Notes: generated from the letters alone by a model not told the origin. A DNA stretch of 64,000 bases from Anaerolinea thermolimosa (GCF_001050195.2 NZ_DF967965.1:742885-806884), one strand, 5' to 3'; positions 9,853 to 18,431 are shown, counted from the first letter of the stretch. Program-made: numbers and translations.

Positions 9853-9861
9853 TCTTACTCC

Positions 9862-9907
9862 AAATAAGAGGAACACGGTCGGCTTCAGTGCCGACCGTTT
9901 CTTATTG
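9862..9907 (+). terminator. Bidirectional terminator between rny and the MBL-fold gene
   Basis: A 9-bp stem ACGGTCGGC (9875-9883) and GCCGACCGT (9890-9898) with loop TTCAGT, flanked by AATAAGA and TCTTATT, which extend the pairing. It ends rny; its right arm overlaps the last codons of the convergent MBL-fold gene. Confidence 0.8.
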
Positions 9908-10541
9908 GTGAAACAAAAGGATTTTCTGTCCGTTCTTCCTGAACGGTGGTTTCCGGGCCATGGCCACAGAGCAGGCGGGTATGCAAAGGGAGTGAGAAGA
10001 TGTGCTGGCGGATGCTCTGGATGAGCTGAGCGCTGTTTGCGCCGGGCAGATCGGTGCGCCCAACCCCCCGGCGGAAAATAAGATCGCCGCAGAGCGCTAC
10101 CCCGGGATGCGGAGCATAGAAAATGACATGCCCCGCACTGTGACCTGGAGTATGGCGAACTTCCCATCGGGTTTCACCGAGGGTGAGGATTTGCCCGTGT
10201 TCAAGCCACTGGTCGGGGTCGGGAAGTGGCGGCATGGGAAGGCCAAACCACTGGCTTCCACCACCGGCTTTCCACAGGGGGTGATCGGCGGGGTGCAGGG
10301 CGAGGCTGACCGGTGATGAAAAAGCCGACTGCAAAGTGGCAACACCGGCAATGTGATCAAAATGTGCATGGGTGATCCAGATTCCCGCCAGCGACCAGCC
10401 GCGGCGATGGATCTCCTCGATGACCGTCTCAACTTCGAAGGTCGGGTCAACCACCACTACCTGGCCGGAGGACGAATCGACAAGAAGGTAGGTGTTGGTT
10501 TCCAGTGGGCCGAGGACAAAGGTGAGGATTTCCACAGGCAT
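9885..10541 (-). CDS. MBL-fold metallo-hydrolase, glyoxalase II-like
   Basis: A zinc-dependent hydrolase of the metallo-beta-lactamase fold, 218 residues from the ATG at 10541 (AGAGGG five bases upstream). A GTG at 10559 would add six residues. Ligand motifs are in order: THAHFDH (about residue 62), a metal-bridging HTPGHSAGH (about 135), the aspartate in LCGDLIF, and LCGHGPET near the end. It resembles the broad glyoxalase II / hydroxyacylglutathione hydrolase subgroup common in bacteria that lack glutathione, so the true substrate is open. It overlaps or directly follows the MFS gene and is the last gene of that operon. Confidence 0.83.
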   Translation of the reverse strand: MPVEILTFVLGPLETNTYLLVDSSSGQVVVVDPTFEVETVIEEIHRRGWSLAGIWITHAHFDHIAGVATLQSAFSSPVSLALHPADHPLWKAGGGSQWFGLPMPPLPDPDQWLEHGQILTLGETRWEVRHTPGHSAGHVIFYAPHPGVALCGDLIFRRGVGRTDLPGANSAQLIQSIRQHIFSLPLHTRLLCGHGPETTVQEERTENPFVSPIRNGRH

Positions 10542-10551
10542 GGGTTCCCTC

Positions 10552-11703
10552 TCAGACACGGTTGGAAGGAAAGGCAGGCTGGGAGGCGCGGCGAACTCTG
10601 ATGGCGCTATTGATCCCGATCAGGACGAGGATCAGGATAAGGCTGGCGAGGTAAACCGAACGGGGGTCAGCTTCGTAAAGCCTGCCGGCAAGTATGGGAG
10701 CAAGGATCACCGCCATGCCATTGGCTGTTTCGATCAAGCCAAAAGCCAGGCCGGTTTCGGTAGAGCGGATGAAATAGCGGGCATAAGCCAGCCCCATGGC
10801 CCGGGTGAGGCGGAATCCACCGACAAAGAAATATCCAATGGCGAATGCGGTTACCGACTGCCCCTGCCACATCAGGAAAGAAAAGACACCCATCAGAGCG
10901 GTGCCGGTGAGAAACCCTATGGGGGCAGAAAGATGTCCTAAACCAAGGCCGATGAGGGCGTTTCCCAGGCTCCCGATAGCCCCAAGTTGACCAATGGCAT
11001 GCAACGGCAGACCGACTTCATTTTGGAGGAAGTTGGGGGTCAGTGGCTGGGGCAGGTAGAGAGAAAAAGTAGTGAGCATGATCAGGCCGAGCAGGCCCAG
11101 GTAACGCGAATTACAGAGCAAATTGGGCCGCAGGGCGGCGGTTTCATGATGTTCATCAGCCGGGGCCTGGCGAATGAAGAAGATCATCACGGTGGAAATG
11201 AGAAAGAGGATGGCGGAAAAGAAATAAATGCGCCTGATGCCAGACCCTTCGGCAATGAACCCTCCCAAAATCGGCCCGATCACCATTCCCAGGTTAAAAA
11301 GAGCAGAAGGGAGGGTGAGGGCGCGCTCAACGCTCCAGTTTCCTCGGACACGGATCAGATAAGCGTTCATTGGCGCAATGACAAAGGAGGTCAGTCCGTA
11401 GCACAGAAGGCCGATGACGAACATTGAAAGGGAGGTGGCTGCGGCCATCAGGATGGTGGCGGCGAGGGCAAAAACCCATGACGCCCACATGACCGGACGG
11501 GGGCCAACTCGGTCAGAAAGGTAACCAGCAGGAGCCTGGGCAACGGTCATGGAAATCCCCATGGCTCCGAGGATCAGGCCGATGGTTACCGGGTTGGCGC
11601 CCCACTGCTGGAGGTAAATAGGCTGAAAATAGGTGAACATGCCTTCACCTACACCCCAGATCAACAATGAAAAGGCTACGAGGAGCAGGTCGCGGGGGAT
11701 CAA
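10552..11703 (-). CDS. Major facilitator superfamily transporter
   Basis: A polytopic membrane protein of 383 residues with about twelve hydrophobic helices. It has the MFS loop 2-3 motif in the form GYLSDRVGPRPVMWAS (about residue 60). The substrate cannot be inferred. A second family clue is the repeat-like GLGHLSAPIGF in the second half. Its start overlaps the stop of the M24 peptidase gene by 4 bp (ATGA), and the MBL-fold gene follows at once, so peptidase, transporter and hydrolase form a single operon. Export or uptake of peptides or drugs is possible but unsupported. Confidence 0.83.
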   Translation of the reverse strand: MIPRDLLLVAFSLLIWGVGEGMFTYFQPIYLQQWGANPVTIGLILGAMGISMTVAQAPAGYLSDRVGPRPVMWASWVFALAATILMAAATSLSMFVIGLLCYGLTSFVIAPMNAYLIRVRGNWSVERALTLPSALFNLGMVIGPILGGFIAEGSGIRRIYFFSAILFLISTVMIFFIRQAPADEHHETAALRPNLLCNSRYLGLLGLIMLTTFSLYLPQPLTPNFLQNEVGLPLHAIGQLGAIGSLGNALIGLGLGHLSAPIGFLTGTALMGVFSFLMWQGQSVTAFAIGYFFVGGFRLTRAMGLAYARYFIRSTETGLAFGLIETANGMAVILAPILAGRLYEADPRSVYLASLILILVLIGINSAIRVRRASQPAFPSNRV

Positions 11704-12803
11704 AGCTGTATCAACTCCCTGGGTAGATCGCTGAGAGATTCACATCCATCCGCGGTGATGACGACATCATCTTCAATGCGGACACCGCCCCGCCCGGGCA
11801 GATAAATGCCCGGCTCGATGGTGTAGGTCATGCCTGCGGTGAGCAAAAGGTCATTTTCCGAGAAGATGTAGGGGGGCTCGTGGTCTTCCAGTCCCAGCCC
11901 ATGACCCGTGCGGTGAGTGAAGTACGCACCATACCCGGCGTCGGTGATGATTTTCCGGGTTTGCCGGTCAACCTGCCCGGCGGGGATGCCGGGCCTGCCT
12001 GCCGCTCGGCCAGCCTGGTTAGCCTGCTGGACAATGTGGGCGATCTGGCTCAATTCGTCTTCTACTTTGCCGATGGCGAAGGTGCGGGTGAGGTCTGAAA
12101 AATAACCCTCACAGGTGGCGCCCCAGTCCACGACGAGCAGATCTCCCTGCTGGATGGGGCGGTCGGTTGGAGTGGCATGCGGGTTGGCGCTGTTGGGCCC
12201 GGCAGCCACGATGGGGGCAAAGGGCAGATGCGTGTCTGCGCCGTGGCGGAGAATCTGGTTCACCAGTTCAGCGGCGATCTGGTTTTCGGTGATACCGGGG
12301 CGGATGACAGGCAGAGTGGCAATGAGCGCTTTTTGGGCAATCTCGACTGCCCGACGCATGAGCGCAATCTCCTGTTCATCCTTTTGCATACGAAGAGCTG
12401 AAACGACCCCCTCAGCGTTGATCCACTGGGTCTGGGGGAAGGCCGATTCGAGGTATTTAAGTTCCAGAAACCGAAGCCAGTTTGGTTCGACACCGATCTT
12501 CTGGATGGATTTTCCCAGGAGGGCAGCTGCCCGGGAAAATGCTTCGGGCCAGGTGGCCGGGTTATCTCCATACGAAATGGCCTGGATCGGGAAGGGGGCC
12601 TGGGAGAGGCGGGAGGTTTCAAGATTGGCCAGGATGAAGACAGGCTGGTGCCCGGGAGTAAGAATCAGCACGGTTGGTCTTTCCATCAGGTGGAAGGAGA
12701 GCCCCGTAAGATAGCGCTGAGTGGGTGAGGGATTGAGCACGATGGCGTCCAGGCTGGCATCTTGCAGTGCGGCGTAAAGCTTTTGCAGGCGTTGTGAGAA
12801 CAT
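11700..12803 (-). CDS. M24-family aminopeptidase (Xaa-Pro type)
   Basis: A 367-residue pita-bread metallopeptidase of the Xaa-Pro dipeptidase/aminopeptidase group, with a creatinase-like N-terminal domain (1-125) and the M24 catalytic domain. The five metal ligands are visible: Asp in VVDWGA, Asp in YFSDLTRTF, His in RTGHGLGLEDHE, Glu in TIEPGIY and Glu in VRIEDDV. It is cytoplasmic, with no signal peptide, and probably trims proline-containing peptides. It is the first gene of the 12803-9885 operon. Confidence 0.87.
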   Translation of the reverse strand: MFSQRLQKLYAALQDASLDAIVLNPSPTQRYLTGLSFHLMERPTVLILTPGHQPVFILANLETSRLSQAPFPIQAISYGDNPATWPEAFSRAAALLGKSIQKIGVEPNWLRFLELKYLESAFPQTQWINAEGVVSALRMQKDEQEIALMRRAVEIAQKALIATLPVIRPGITENQIAAELVNQILRHGADTHLPFAPIVAAGPNSANPHATPTDRPIQQGDLLVVDWGATCEGYFSDLTRTFAIGKVEDELSQIAHIVQQANQAGRAAGRPGIPAGQVDRQTRKIITDAGYGAYFTHRTGHGLGLEDHEPPYIFSENDLLLTAGMTYTIEPGIYLPGRGGVRIEDDVVITADGCESLSDLPRELIQL

Positions 12804-12841
12804 GAATGCGCTCCAAAAGTAGAATACCCTCCGATTATAAA

Positions 12842-12868
12842 CGAAACAGGCGGCTCATCGCCGCCTGT
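12842..12868 (-). terminator. Rho-independent terminator of the arsR-like gene
   Basis: A 9-bp perfect stem, ACAGGCGGC (12846-12854) with GCCGCCTGT (12860-12868) around TCATC. On the minus strand it is followed by TTTCGTTTAT. It separates the regulator from the M24 gene downstream. Confidence 0.85.
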
Positions 12869-12876
12869 CGTTGGGG

Positions 12877-13446
12877 TTAGATTTTCCAGTAGAGGCCATT
12901 CTCGCGTGCCATCAGTTTGTGATCAATCATGTATCTTCGCAGTGATGCGAAGTCATCATGGTATCGCTTGAGGAACTCGTTGATCTCTTTCTCGGTGTAT
13001 TGCCGGTTATCTTCAAGCGCCTGATGGATGTGCCGTAAAAGAACCAGCAATTTCTTTTCCTGAGCGGGAATGGTTTTGAAGCGTCCATCCGGGGTTAGAA
13101 AATCGTGCAGGACTTTCCGATCATAGGCTTCCAGGTCGGTGTTTTGAGCCAGGCGAGCAAGATTTTCACGTTTCAAGAGCCGGCGAGACATTTGTTCCAG
13201 CTGATCGGTTTGTAAACTGTACACCGAATAGTAGCCTTCAGCCCGCGCACTCACCAGACCGGCCTCGCTCAGGCGAGAAAGATGATGGGATACGGTTGAG
13301 GCACCCAGGTTTAAACTGGCGGCAAGTTGCTCCACGGTGTGAGGACCGGTGGCCAGCAGGCCAATGATTTTGAGCCGGTTGGCATCAGAAAGGGCCTTAA
13401 AGAAGGCCAGCAGTTCTTCAATGGGGAGGTTCATTTCTGTTTCCAT
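12877..13446 (-). CDS. ArsR-type winged-helix regulator with C-terminal DUF2087 domain
   Basis: The first 95 residues are an ArsR/SmtB winged helix (FFKALSDANRLKIIGLLATG, then TVEQLAASLNLGASTVSHHLSRLSEAGLV as the recognition helix region, described in two pieces). The C-terminal part, with DFLTPDGRFKTIPAQEKKLL and a terminal GLYWKI, matches the DUF2087 type. No cysteine cluster for metal sensing is present, so the signal is unknown. The gene is alone between two terminators and sits behind its own palindromic operator (13462-13487), which strongly suggests autoregulation. SD AAAGGA precedes the ATG at 13446. Confidence 0.85.
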   Translation of the reverse strand: METEMNLPIEELLAFFKALSDANRLKIIGLLATGPHTVEQLAASLNLGASTVSHHLSRLSEAGLVSARAEGYYSVYSLQTDQLEQMSRRLLKRENLARLAQNTDLEAYDRKVLHDFLTPDGRFKTIPAQEKKLLVLLRHIHQALEDNRQYTEKEINEFLKRYHDDFASLRRYMIDHKLMARENGLYWKI

Positions 13447-13461
13447 TTTGATATCCTTTAT

Positions 13462-13513
13462 ATTAATTTGATGATAATCAAATTAATTATACGCAGTTCG
13501 ATTTGCTTGTCAA
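13462..13513 (-). promoter_or_regulatory. Promoter with palindromic operator of the ArsR-like gene
   Basis: Read on the minus strand: -35 TTGACA (13508-13513), a 16-bp spacer, -10 TATAAT (13486-13491). An 11-bp perfect inverted repeat with a 4-bp centre, ATTAATTTGAT (13462-13472) and ATCAAATTAAT (13477-13487), overlaps the end of the -10 and the start site, where a bound repressor would block transcription. Confidence 0.8.
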
Positions 13514-13556
13514 GTGGAAAAGGTTTTTTGGGGTTTTTATATACTCAGGAAGTTTT

Positions 13557-13586
13557 TAAAGAAAAGGCGGCGCGTAAAGCGCCGCC
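13557..13586 (-). terminator. Rho-independent terminator of the triple-repeat secreted protein
   Basis: Stem GGCGGCGC (13566-13573) with GCGCCGCC (13579-13586), followed on the minus strand by TTTTCTTTAAAAA. Confidence 0.85.
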
Positions 13587-13615
13587 CCATAACCATCCCA
13601 TATTTCCCTGAAAAC

Positions 13616-14638
13616 TCAAGGGTAGGTATTGTTCCAGAACCAGTTGTAGCTGTAGTATCCTGAAGTTGGGCTCTGAGTACGAATGGCGATCCGGTCGAGG
13701 CCCTTTAATCCATCTGGAATGTTGAAGGTAAAGGTGAGGGTGCCGCCCGATCCCGAATCGATGGTTGCAACTTTGTTACCTCCGATCCCTTTGGTGCCAT
13801 AGGTATTCATGTATACGTCAAAGTGATCTCCAGCCGGGAAGTTGGCAGTTTTGATGGTAACCGTAGAGTCCTTTACCACGGCGCTGATCGAAAAGGTGGG
13901 AACCACACCTGCAGGTAAGGGTGTGCCCGGGATGCCCGCGCTGGCTGGAGTGTTCCAGAACCAGTTATAGGCGTAATAACCTGAGGTGGGGCTCTGTAAG
14001 CGAATAGCGATGCGGTCGAGGCCCTTCAACCCGGTCGGGATGTTGAAGGTGAAGGTGAGGGTGCCGCCGCTTCCGCTGGAAACGGTGTCCACCTTGGTAC
14101 CACCGACCCCGCGAGTGCCGTATGTATTCATGAGCACCTCGAAGGTGTCATCCTTGGGAAAGTTGGCAGTGGTGATCGTCACTTTGCTGTCTTTTTCAAC
14201 CGAGGTGATTGAAAAAGTCGGGATGACTCCGCCAGGCAGGCTGGGAGTAACGGGGCCGCCGGTGCTCCCCCCGGTTTTGTTGGTAAACCAGTTATAGGCG
14301 TAATAGCCGGAAGTGGGGCTTTGCAGGCGAATGGCAATCTGGGCGAGGCCTTTGAGGCTATCGGGAATCGTGAAGGTGAAGGTTAAAGACCCTCCGCTTC
14401 CTGAATCCACTGTGGCGACTTTAATTCCGCCAACCCCTTTGGTGCCGATGACATTCATCGTCACATCGAAACTATCATGAGCCGGGAAGTTGTTCGTCTT
14501 CACGGTAACCGTGGAATCGACAACAACACTCACGATATCAATCGTAGGAATGACCAGGGTCGATGTTGCTGCCCGGGCTACGGGAACAAAGCCGAAAGCC
14601 AGGGCGATAACAAGAATGAAAGCCAGTAGTTTATGCAT
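13616..14638 (-). CDS. Secreted protein with three tandem repeats of about 100 residues
   Basis: The start is set at the ATG at 14638 (MHKLLAF), preceded by AGAAGGGGA; a longer in-frame extension has no signal. The 340-residue product has a Sec signal peptide (LLAFILVIALAFGFVPVARA) and then three similar units. Each runs from an IPT(F/I)(S/D)I strand through VTxKTxNFP, a GTKGVGG turn and DSGSGGTLTFTF to LKGLDRIAIRLQSPTSGYYAYNWFWN. Units 2 and 3 are almost identical; unit 1 is more divergent. Short Gly/Pro linkers separate them. The pattern is of beta-sandwich, surface-displayed modules. Function unknown; I do not recognise a named domain. Confidence 0.8.
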   Translation of the reverse strand: MHKLLAFILVIALAFGFVPVARAATSTLVIPTIDIVSVVVDSTVTVKTNNFPAHDSFDVTMNVIGTKGVGGIKVATVDSGSGGSLTFTFTIPDSLKGLAQIAIRLQSPTSGYYAYNWFTNKTGGSTGGPVTPSLPGGVIPTFSITSVEKDSKVTITTANFPKDDTFEVLMNTYGTRGVGGTKVDTVSSGSGGTLTFTFNIPTGLKGLDRIAIRLQSPTSGYYAYNWFWNTPASAGIPGTPLPAGVVPTFSISAVVKDSTVTIKTANFPAGDHFDVYMNTYGTKGIGGNKVATIDSGSGGTLTFTFNIPDGLKGLDRIAIRTQSPTSGYYSYNWFWNNTYP

Positions 14639-14827
14639 GTCTGTGTGTCCCCTTCTAAAGCGAAACAAAAGTTGTGGTCTTTTCATTGTACATTCTCGAT
14701 GGATAAAATCAAGCATTTCGAATGCGCTAATCAGAAGACGTATCGCGCCGTTGAAAGTTCCCTCTGGCGAATGGGGATTTTTATGTGCGAGCCGGTATGA
14801 CAAGAAAGGGCGTGGTGGCGGGTCTGG

Positions 14828-14833
14828 TATAAT
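14828..14833 (+). promoter_or_regulatory. Extended -10 promoter close to the L,D-transpeptidase start
   Basis: TGGTATAAT (14825-14833) is an extended -10 element. The ATG lies at 14841, so transcription would begin at or within a base or two of the start codon and give a leaderless mRNA. Confidence 0.5.
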
Positions 14834-14840
14834 TTGACCC

Positions 14841-15881
14841 ATGAAGGCATCTTTATCTCGCCGGGATTTTTTAAGGGCCTCGGTGCTGGGAGCAGGGGCT
14901 ATGCTTTTAAATCCATTCCTGCAATCTGAGGCTGACTGGCTGGGCGGAGATGTAATTCGGGTGGCAACGCACTCGGTGAGTGTGTATAGCAAGCCGAATG
15001 ATCAATCCACGATTCTGTACCAGCGACGTCGGGATGATCTGGTCAATGTTTATGGCGAAGAAGAATCCCCGGATGGCCCGGGGTACAACCCGATCTGGTT
15101 CAGGGTGTGGCGAGGGTACCTCCACAGCGGGCGGATTCAGAAGGTGCAATATCGCCTTAATCCGGTGGCAAATTCCATCCCGGAGCGGGGTCAACTCGCC
15201 GAAGTTACTGTGCCATACACCCAGTCCCTCCGTTATCTACCCTGGATGAAAAAGTGGGAGCCGGTGTACCGCTTGTATTATGAGTCAACGCACTGGGTGG
15301 TGGCCATCGATGAAGGTCCTGATGGAGAACCCTGGTACCGGTTGCATGATGAACTGCTGGAGTTTACCTATAACGTACCTGCCGCACATCTACGCTTGAT
15401 TCCACCGGAAGAGTTTGCTCCCATCTCACCCCAGGTAGAACCGTGGAAGAAGCGCATTGAAATTTCCATTGCCCGCCAGGAACTGGTGGCCTATGAGGAC
15501 ACCCAGGAAGTGCTGCGGACACGCGTTTCTACAGGGGTGCCCTCGTGGCGAAAAGATCCCAATCTCATTCCCACCGATACGCCTACCGGGGAATTCCATG
15601 TATTTTCAAAAATGGCTTCCAAGCACATGGGAAACGGCCAGGTGACCGCCGATATTGAGGCTTACGAGCTGGTTGGTGTTCCGTGGACGACCTTTTTTGT
15701 CGAGACCGGCGTTGCCATTCACGGCACTTACTGGCATCGAAACTTCGGCACACCCATGAGCCGTGGTTGTGTCAATGTTCCAACCGAAATTGCCAAGTGG
15801 ATTTTCCGCTGGACTACCCCTGTGTGTGATCCAGATGTCTGGGAACAGCGGGGTTATGGAACGCTGGTCGTGGTGAGTTGA
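14841..15881 (+). CDS. Tat-exported L,D-transpeptidase (YkuD domain)
   Basis: A 346-residue protein with a twin-arginine signal (LSRRDFLRASVLGAG). A middle region (about 45-200) looks like SH3-type modules. The C-terminal YkuD domain (about 205-345) carries the catalytic motif HGTYWHRNFGTPMSRGCVN, with the nucleophilic cysteine in SRGC. Such enzymes make or exchange 3-3 cross-links in peptidoglycan or attach proteins to it. Export by Tat rather than Sec is unusual for this class and implies folding, or cofactor loading, before export. No Shine-Dalgarno sequence is seen; a -10 element only 8 bp upstream suggests leaderless translation. Confidence 0.87.
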   Translation: MKASLSRRDFLRASVLGAGAMLLNPFLQSEADWLGGDVIRVATHSVSVYSKPNDQSTILYQRRRDDLVNVYGEEESPDGPGYNPIWFRVWRGYLHSGRIQKVQYRLNPVANSIPERGQLAEVTVPYTQSLRYLPWMKKWEPVYRLYYESTHWVVAIDEGPDGEPWYRLHDELLEFTYNVPAAHLRLIPPEEFAPISPQVEPWKKRIEISIARQELVAYEDTQEVLRTRVSTGVPSWRKDPNLIPTDTPTGEFHVFSKMASKHMGNGQVTADIEAYELVGVPWTTFFVETGVAIHGTYWHRNFGTPMSRGCVNVPTEIAKWIFRWTTPVCDPDVWEQRGYGTLVVVS

Positions 15882-15887
15882 TGCTTT

Positions 15888-17072
15888 TCAAAGAAAGGCC
15901 GAAAACACCCGGTTGCCCAGCAAGCGACCCCGTCGGGTGAGGCGGAGATGATCGTGATTCTGGCCTGCCCACTCGATCAATCCCTGTTGTTCGAGAGCGG
16001 GGAGAATGTTTCTGTAAACTTCCCGCAAATTCTTGCCGAACCGGTGTTGAAAAACCTCTTCTGAGATCCCTTCTTCTGTCAATCGCAGCCCCACCATCAT
16101 CATCTCTGCCATCTCATCCTGCACGCTCACAGGATGAAATTCATCGTTGGCTGGACTGCGCGGAAAAGGCTGGCTTTCTCCGAGCTGGCAACGTTGAATA
16201 TAATGCGGTACCGGTTTGACATTGGCTGTACGAAAGCCACCCGCATAACCATGGGCGCCGGCTCCCATGCCCAGGTACGGCAACCCCCGCCAGTATTGAA
16301 GATTATGACGACAGGAATACCATGTTCCTTCGCCAGAAGGCCTTGCCCAGTTAGAGATTTCATACTGGATAAACCCGGCCTCTCCCAGGCGATCCATGGC
16401 ATGTTCGTACATGTCTGCCGCCAGGTCATCATCGGGTATTTCCAGCAATCCCCGTGCACTCCAGCGGAAGAACGGGGTGCCTTTCTCAATCGTCAGGCAA
16501 TACAGAGAAAGATGTTCAGGGCGCAGTCCAAGAACCAGCTCCAGGGTGCGTTGCCATCGTTCCAGGGTCTGGCCGGGAAGGCCAAACATCAGGTCAAGGT
16601 TCAGGTTTTCAAAACCTGCTTCCCGGGCCCATTGCACCGAGCGAATGACATCCGAATAATCATGCAGGCGGGTCAGGATGGCCAATTCTTCAGGATGGGC
16701 TGATTGAACACCAAAACTGAGCCGGTTGACGCCAAGGCGGCGCAGACCGCGCAACGTCTCTCGGGTGACGGTTCCAGGGTTGGCCTCAAGGGTGATCTCG
16801 GCGCGGGGAGACACGTCAAAAACCGTGGCGGCTGTCTCAAGGATGGTGGCCACCTGTTCCACACTCAACAGGCTGGGGGTACCGCCTCCAAAAAACAGAG
16901 TATGAACGGGCAACCGGTAAGGCAGGCTGGCGGCTACCAGACGCATCTCACGGCACAGGGCGTTGACGTATGCCGGAATTGTGTTTTCCAGGCCAGCAAA
17001 CGTGTTAAAATCGCAATATGCGCAACGTTTCTGGCAAAAAGGGATGTGTAAATATAGACTATGGGCATCCAT
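15888..17072 (-). CDS. hemW: HemW-type radical SAM heme chaperone
   Basis: The start is placed at the ATG at 17072 (MDAHSLYLHIPFCQKRCAYCDF), giving 394 residues; a TTG at 17096 could extend it by eight. The radical SAM cluster motif CQKRCAYCDFNTF fits HemW, and the absence of extra N-terminal sequence argues against true HemN. Other motifs are FFGGGTPSLL, TLEANPGTVT, RLSFGVQS and NLDLMFGLPGQT. HemW-type proteins bind heme and deliver it to membrane targets, though many are annotated as oxygen-independent coproporphyrinogen oxidase. It is convergent with the transpeptidase gene, 6 bp away. Confidence 0.85.
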   Translation of the reverse strand: MDAHSLYLHIPFCQKRCAYCDFNTFAGLENTIPAYVNALCREMRLVAASLPYRLPVHTLFFGGGTPSLLSVEQVATILETAATVFDVSPRAEITLEANPGTVTRETLRGLRRLGVNRLSFGVQSAHPEELAILTRLHDYSDVIRSVQWAREAGFENLNLDLMFGLPGQTLERWQRTLELVLGLRPEHLSLYCLTIEKGTPFFRWSARGLLEIPDDDLAADMYEHAMDRLGEAGFIQYEISNWARPSGEGTWYSCRHNLQYWRGLPYLGMGAGAHGYAGGFRTANVKPVPHYIQRCQLGESQPFPRSPANDEFHPVSVQDEMAEMMMVGLRLTEEGISEEVFQHRFGKNLREVYRNILPALEQQGLIEWAGQNHDHLRLTRRGRLLGNRVFSAFL

Positions 17073-17209
17073 GCGTTTGCAGGATAACACCTTCAAGTTG
17101 ACTCTGTCAATATCCCACGCTCGCTCCCTGGATATATTCCTTCTCCCTCTTCCTTTGAGAATTCGCCTGTGTCGGGCTTCAGAGGCTGGATGAAGGCCTC
17201 ATCTCTTCA

Positions 17210-17241
17210 TGGTATAATCCCTCCACCGGGGAAAGCCCCGG
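17210..17241 (+). promoter_or_regulatory. Extended -10 promoter and 5'-end hairpin of the LysM gene
   Basis: TGGTATAAT (extended -10; TATAAT at 17213-17218) is followed by CCGGGG (17226-17231) and CCCCGG (17236-17241), a stable hairpin at the predicted 5' end of the transcript that could protect the mRNA. Confidence 0.5.
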
Positions 17242-17260
17242 AAATTCGGTTAAGGAATCT

Positions 17261-18394
17261 ATGAGTACGGAATCAAACCCTACGAAAATTTGTCCCACCT
17301 GTGGGACGCGCTTGAATGCCTCGGCGACGCGCTGCACGGTTTGCGGGAGCACTTTTTCGACCCCAACCGTAGCGGCCAAAGCAGTGCAGCCTTCGCGCCT
17401 GCCAGAGGTGACACTTAGCCTGCCGCTGGTCCTCGGGTTGATGATCCTGTTGATGGCCATCGGCGCCGGGGCAGTGTATTTCGTCTACAATGCCAACCGG
17501 CCCGAACAGCAGGCTTCGGTTGTGCCAACGTTCACCCCAACTCTGACTCTGACGATTACACCGACGCCAACCGATACACCGACCCCTACCCTGGAGCCAA
17601 CCTGGACGCCCCTGCCAACGCTGGAATATAAGGTGGCTCCCAATGATACGTGTATTTCAATTGCGTATGCTTTCAATGTATCGGTGCAAAGCATTGTGTT
17701 GATGAACAAGCTCCCTGCTGCCTGTGATACTCTGGTCGTTGGGCAGACGTTGTATATTCCACAACCCACGCCTACCCCCTCCCCCCAGCCTACCAATACC
17801 TTGAACCCGACCGAGCAGGCCGAAGCCAGCTGTGAAAAACTGGACGTCATTGTTAAAGACACCGACTCGTTAAGTGGGATTGCGTTGAATTATGGGGTGA
17901 GTGTTCAATCGATCAAGAACTATAATGGCTTAACCAGCGACGTCATCTTTGCAGGCCAGAAATTAATCATCCCTCTGTGTGAACGCGGCCCCAAAGATAC
18001 ACCCACACCAACCCCTATTCCGCCTTACACTGCCCCTAACCTGCTCTTACCGGCAGATGGGGCCTATTTTGGTTCGGCAAATGACGTCATCACACTGCAA
18101 TGGGCCTCGGTTGGGGAATTGCGGCAGAATGAAGCGTATGCGGTCACGATTATTGACGCCACCGATAGCAACCGGGGTAAGTTTGTAGAATATGTCACCG
18201 ACACGAAATTCATTGTGCCTGTTTCACTTCGTCCCACCGATGGCACTCTGCACATCTTCCGCTGGTCGGTTTTACCTGTCCGGCAGACTGGAACGGATCA
18301 GTCCACCGGAAAGGCGGTTTGGGAGCCAGCCGGGGCGGTGAGCGCTGAACGGGTATTCGGATGGAGCGGTGCACCCGGCCAACCTGCTCCCTGA
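17261..18394 (+). CDS. Zinc-ribbon, transmembrane, double-LysM protein
   Basis: A 377-residue protein of unusual build. Residues 10-32 form a zinc ribbon with two CxxC pairs (CPTCG and CTVCG). A transmembrane helix follows (about 51-75), then a Thr/Pro-rich linker. Next come two LysM modules (about 127-172 and 193-243), recognisable by YKVAPNDTCISIAYAF..VSVQSI and VIVKDTDSLSGIALNYGVS. A C-terminal beta domain (about 258-365) follows, of the kind seen after LysM in envelope proteins. The topology would place the zinc ribbon in the cytoplasm and the LysM modules outside, bound to peptidoglycan. Function unknown; perhaps a wall sensor or anchor. Confidence 0.82.
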   Translation: MSTESNPTKICPTCGTRLNASATRCTVCGSTFSTPTVAAKAVQPSRLPEVTLSLPLVLGLMILLMAIGAGAVYFVYNANRPEQQASVVPTFTPTLTLTITPTPTDTPTPTLEPTWTPLPTLEYKVAPNDTCISIAYAFNVSVQSIVLMNKLPAACDTLVVGQTLYIPQPTPTPSPQPTNTLNPTEQAEASCEKLDVIVKDTDSLSGIALNYGVSVQSIKNYNGLTSDVIFAGQKLIIPLCERGPKDTPTPTPIPPYTAPNLLLPADGAYFGSANDVITLQWASVGELRQNEAYAVTIIDATDSNRGKFVEYVTDTKFIVPVSLRPTDGTLHIFRWSVLPVRQTGTDQSTGKAVWEPAGAVSAERVFGWSGAPGQPAP

Positions 18395-18431
18395 TGCCTG
18401 AGCCTGAAAAGCTCTGCAACGAAAAGATTCT

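Noticed and set aside
13616-14992. Longer start for the triple-repeat protein
   Set aside because: The extra 118 residues lack a signal peptide and a ribosome binding site, whereas the ATG at 14638 has both directly after it and before it.
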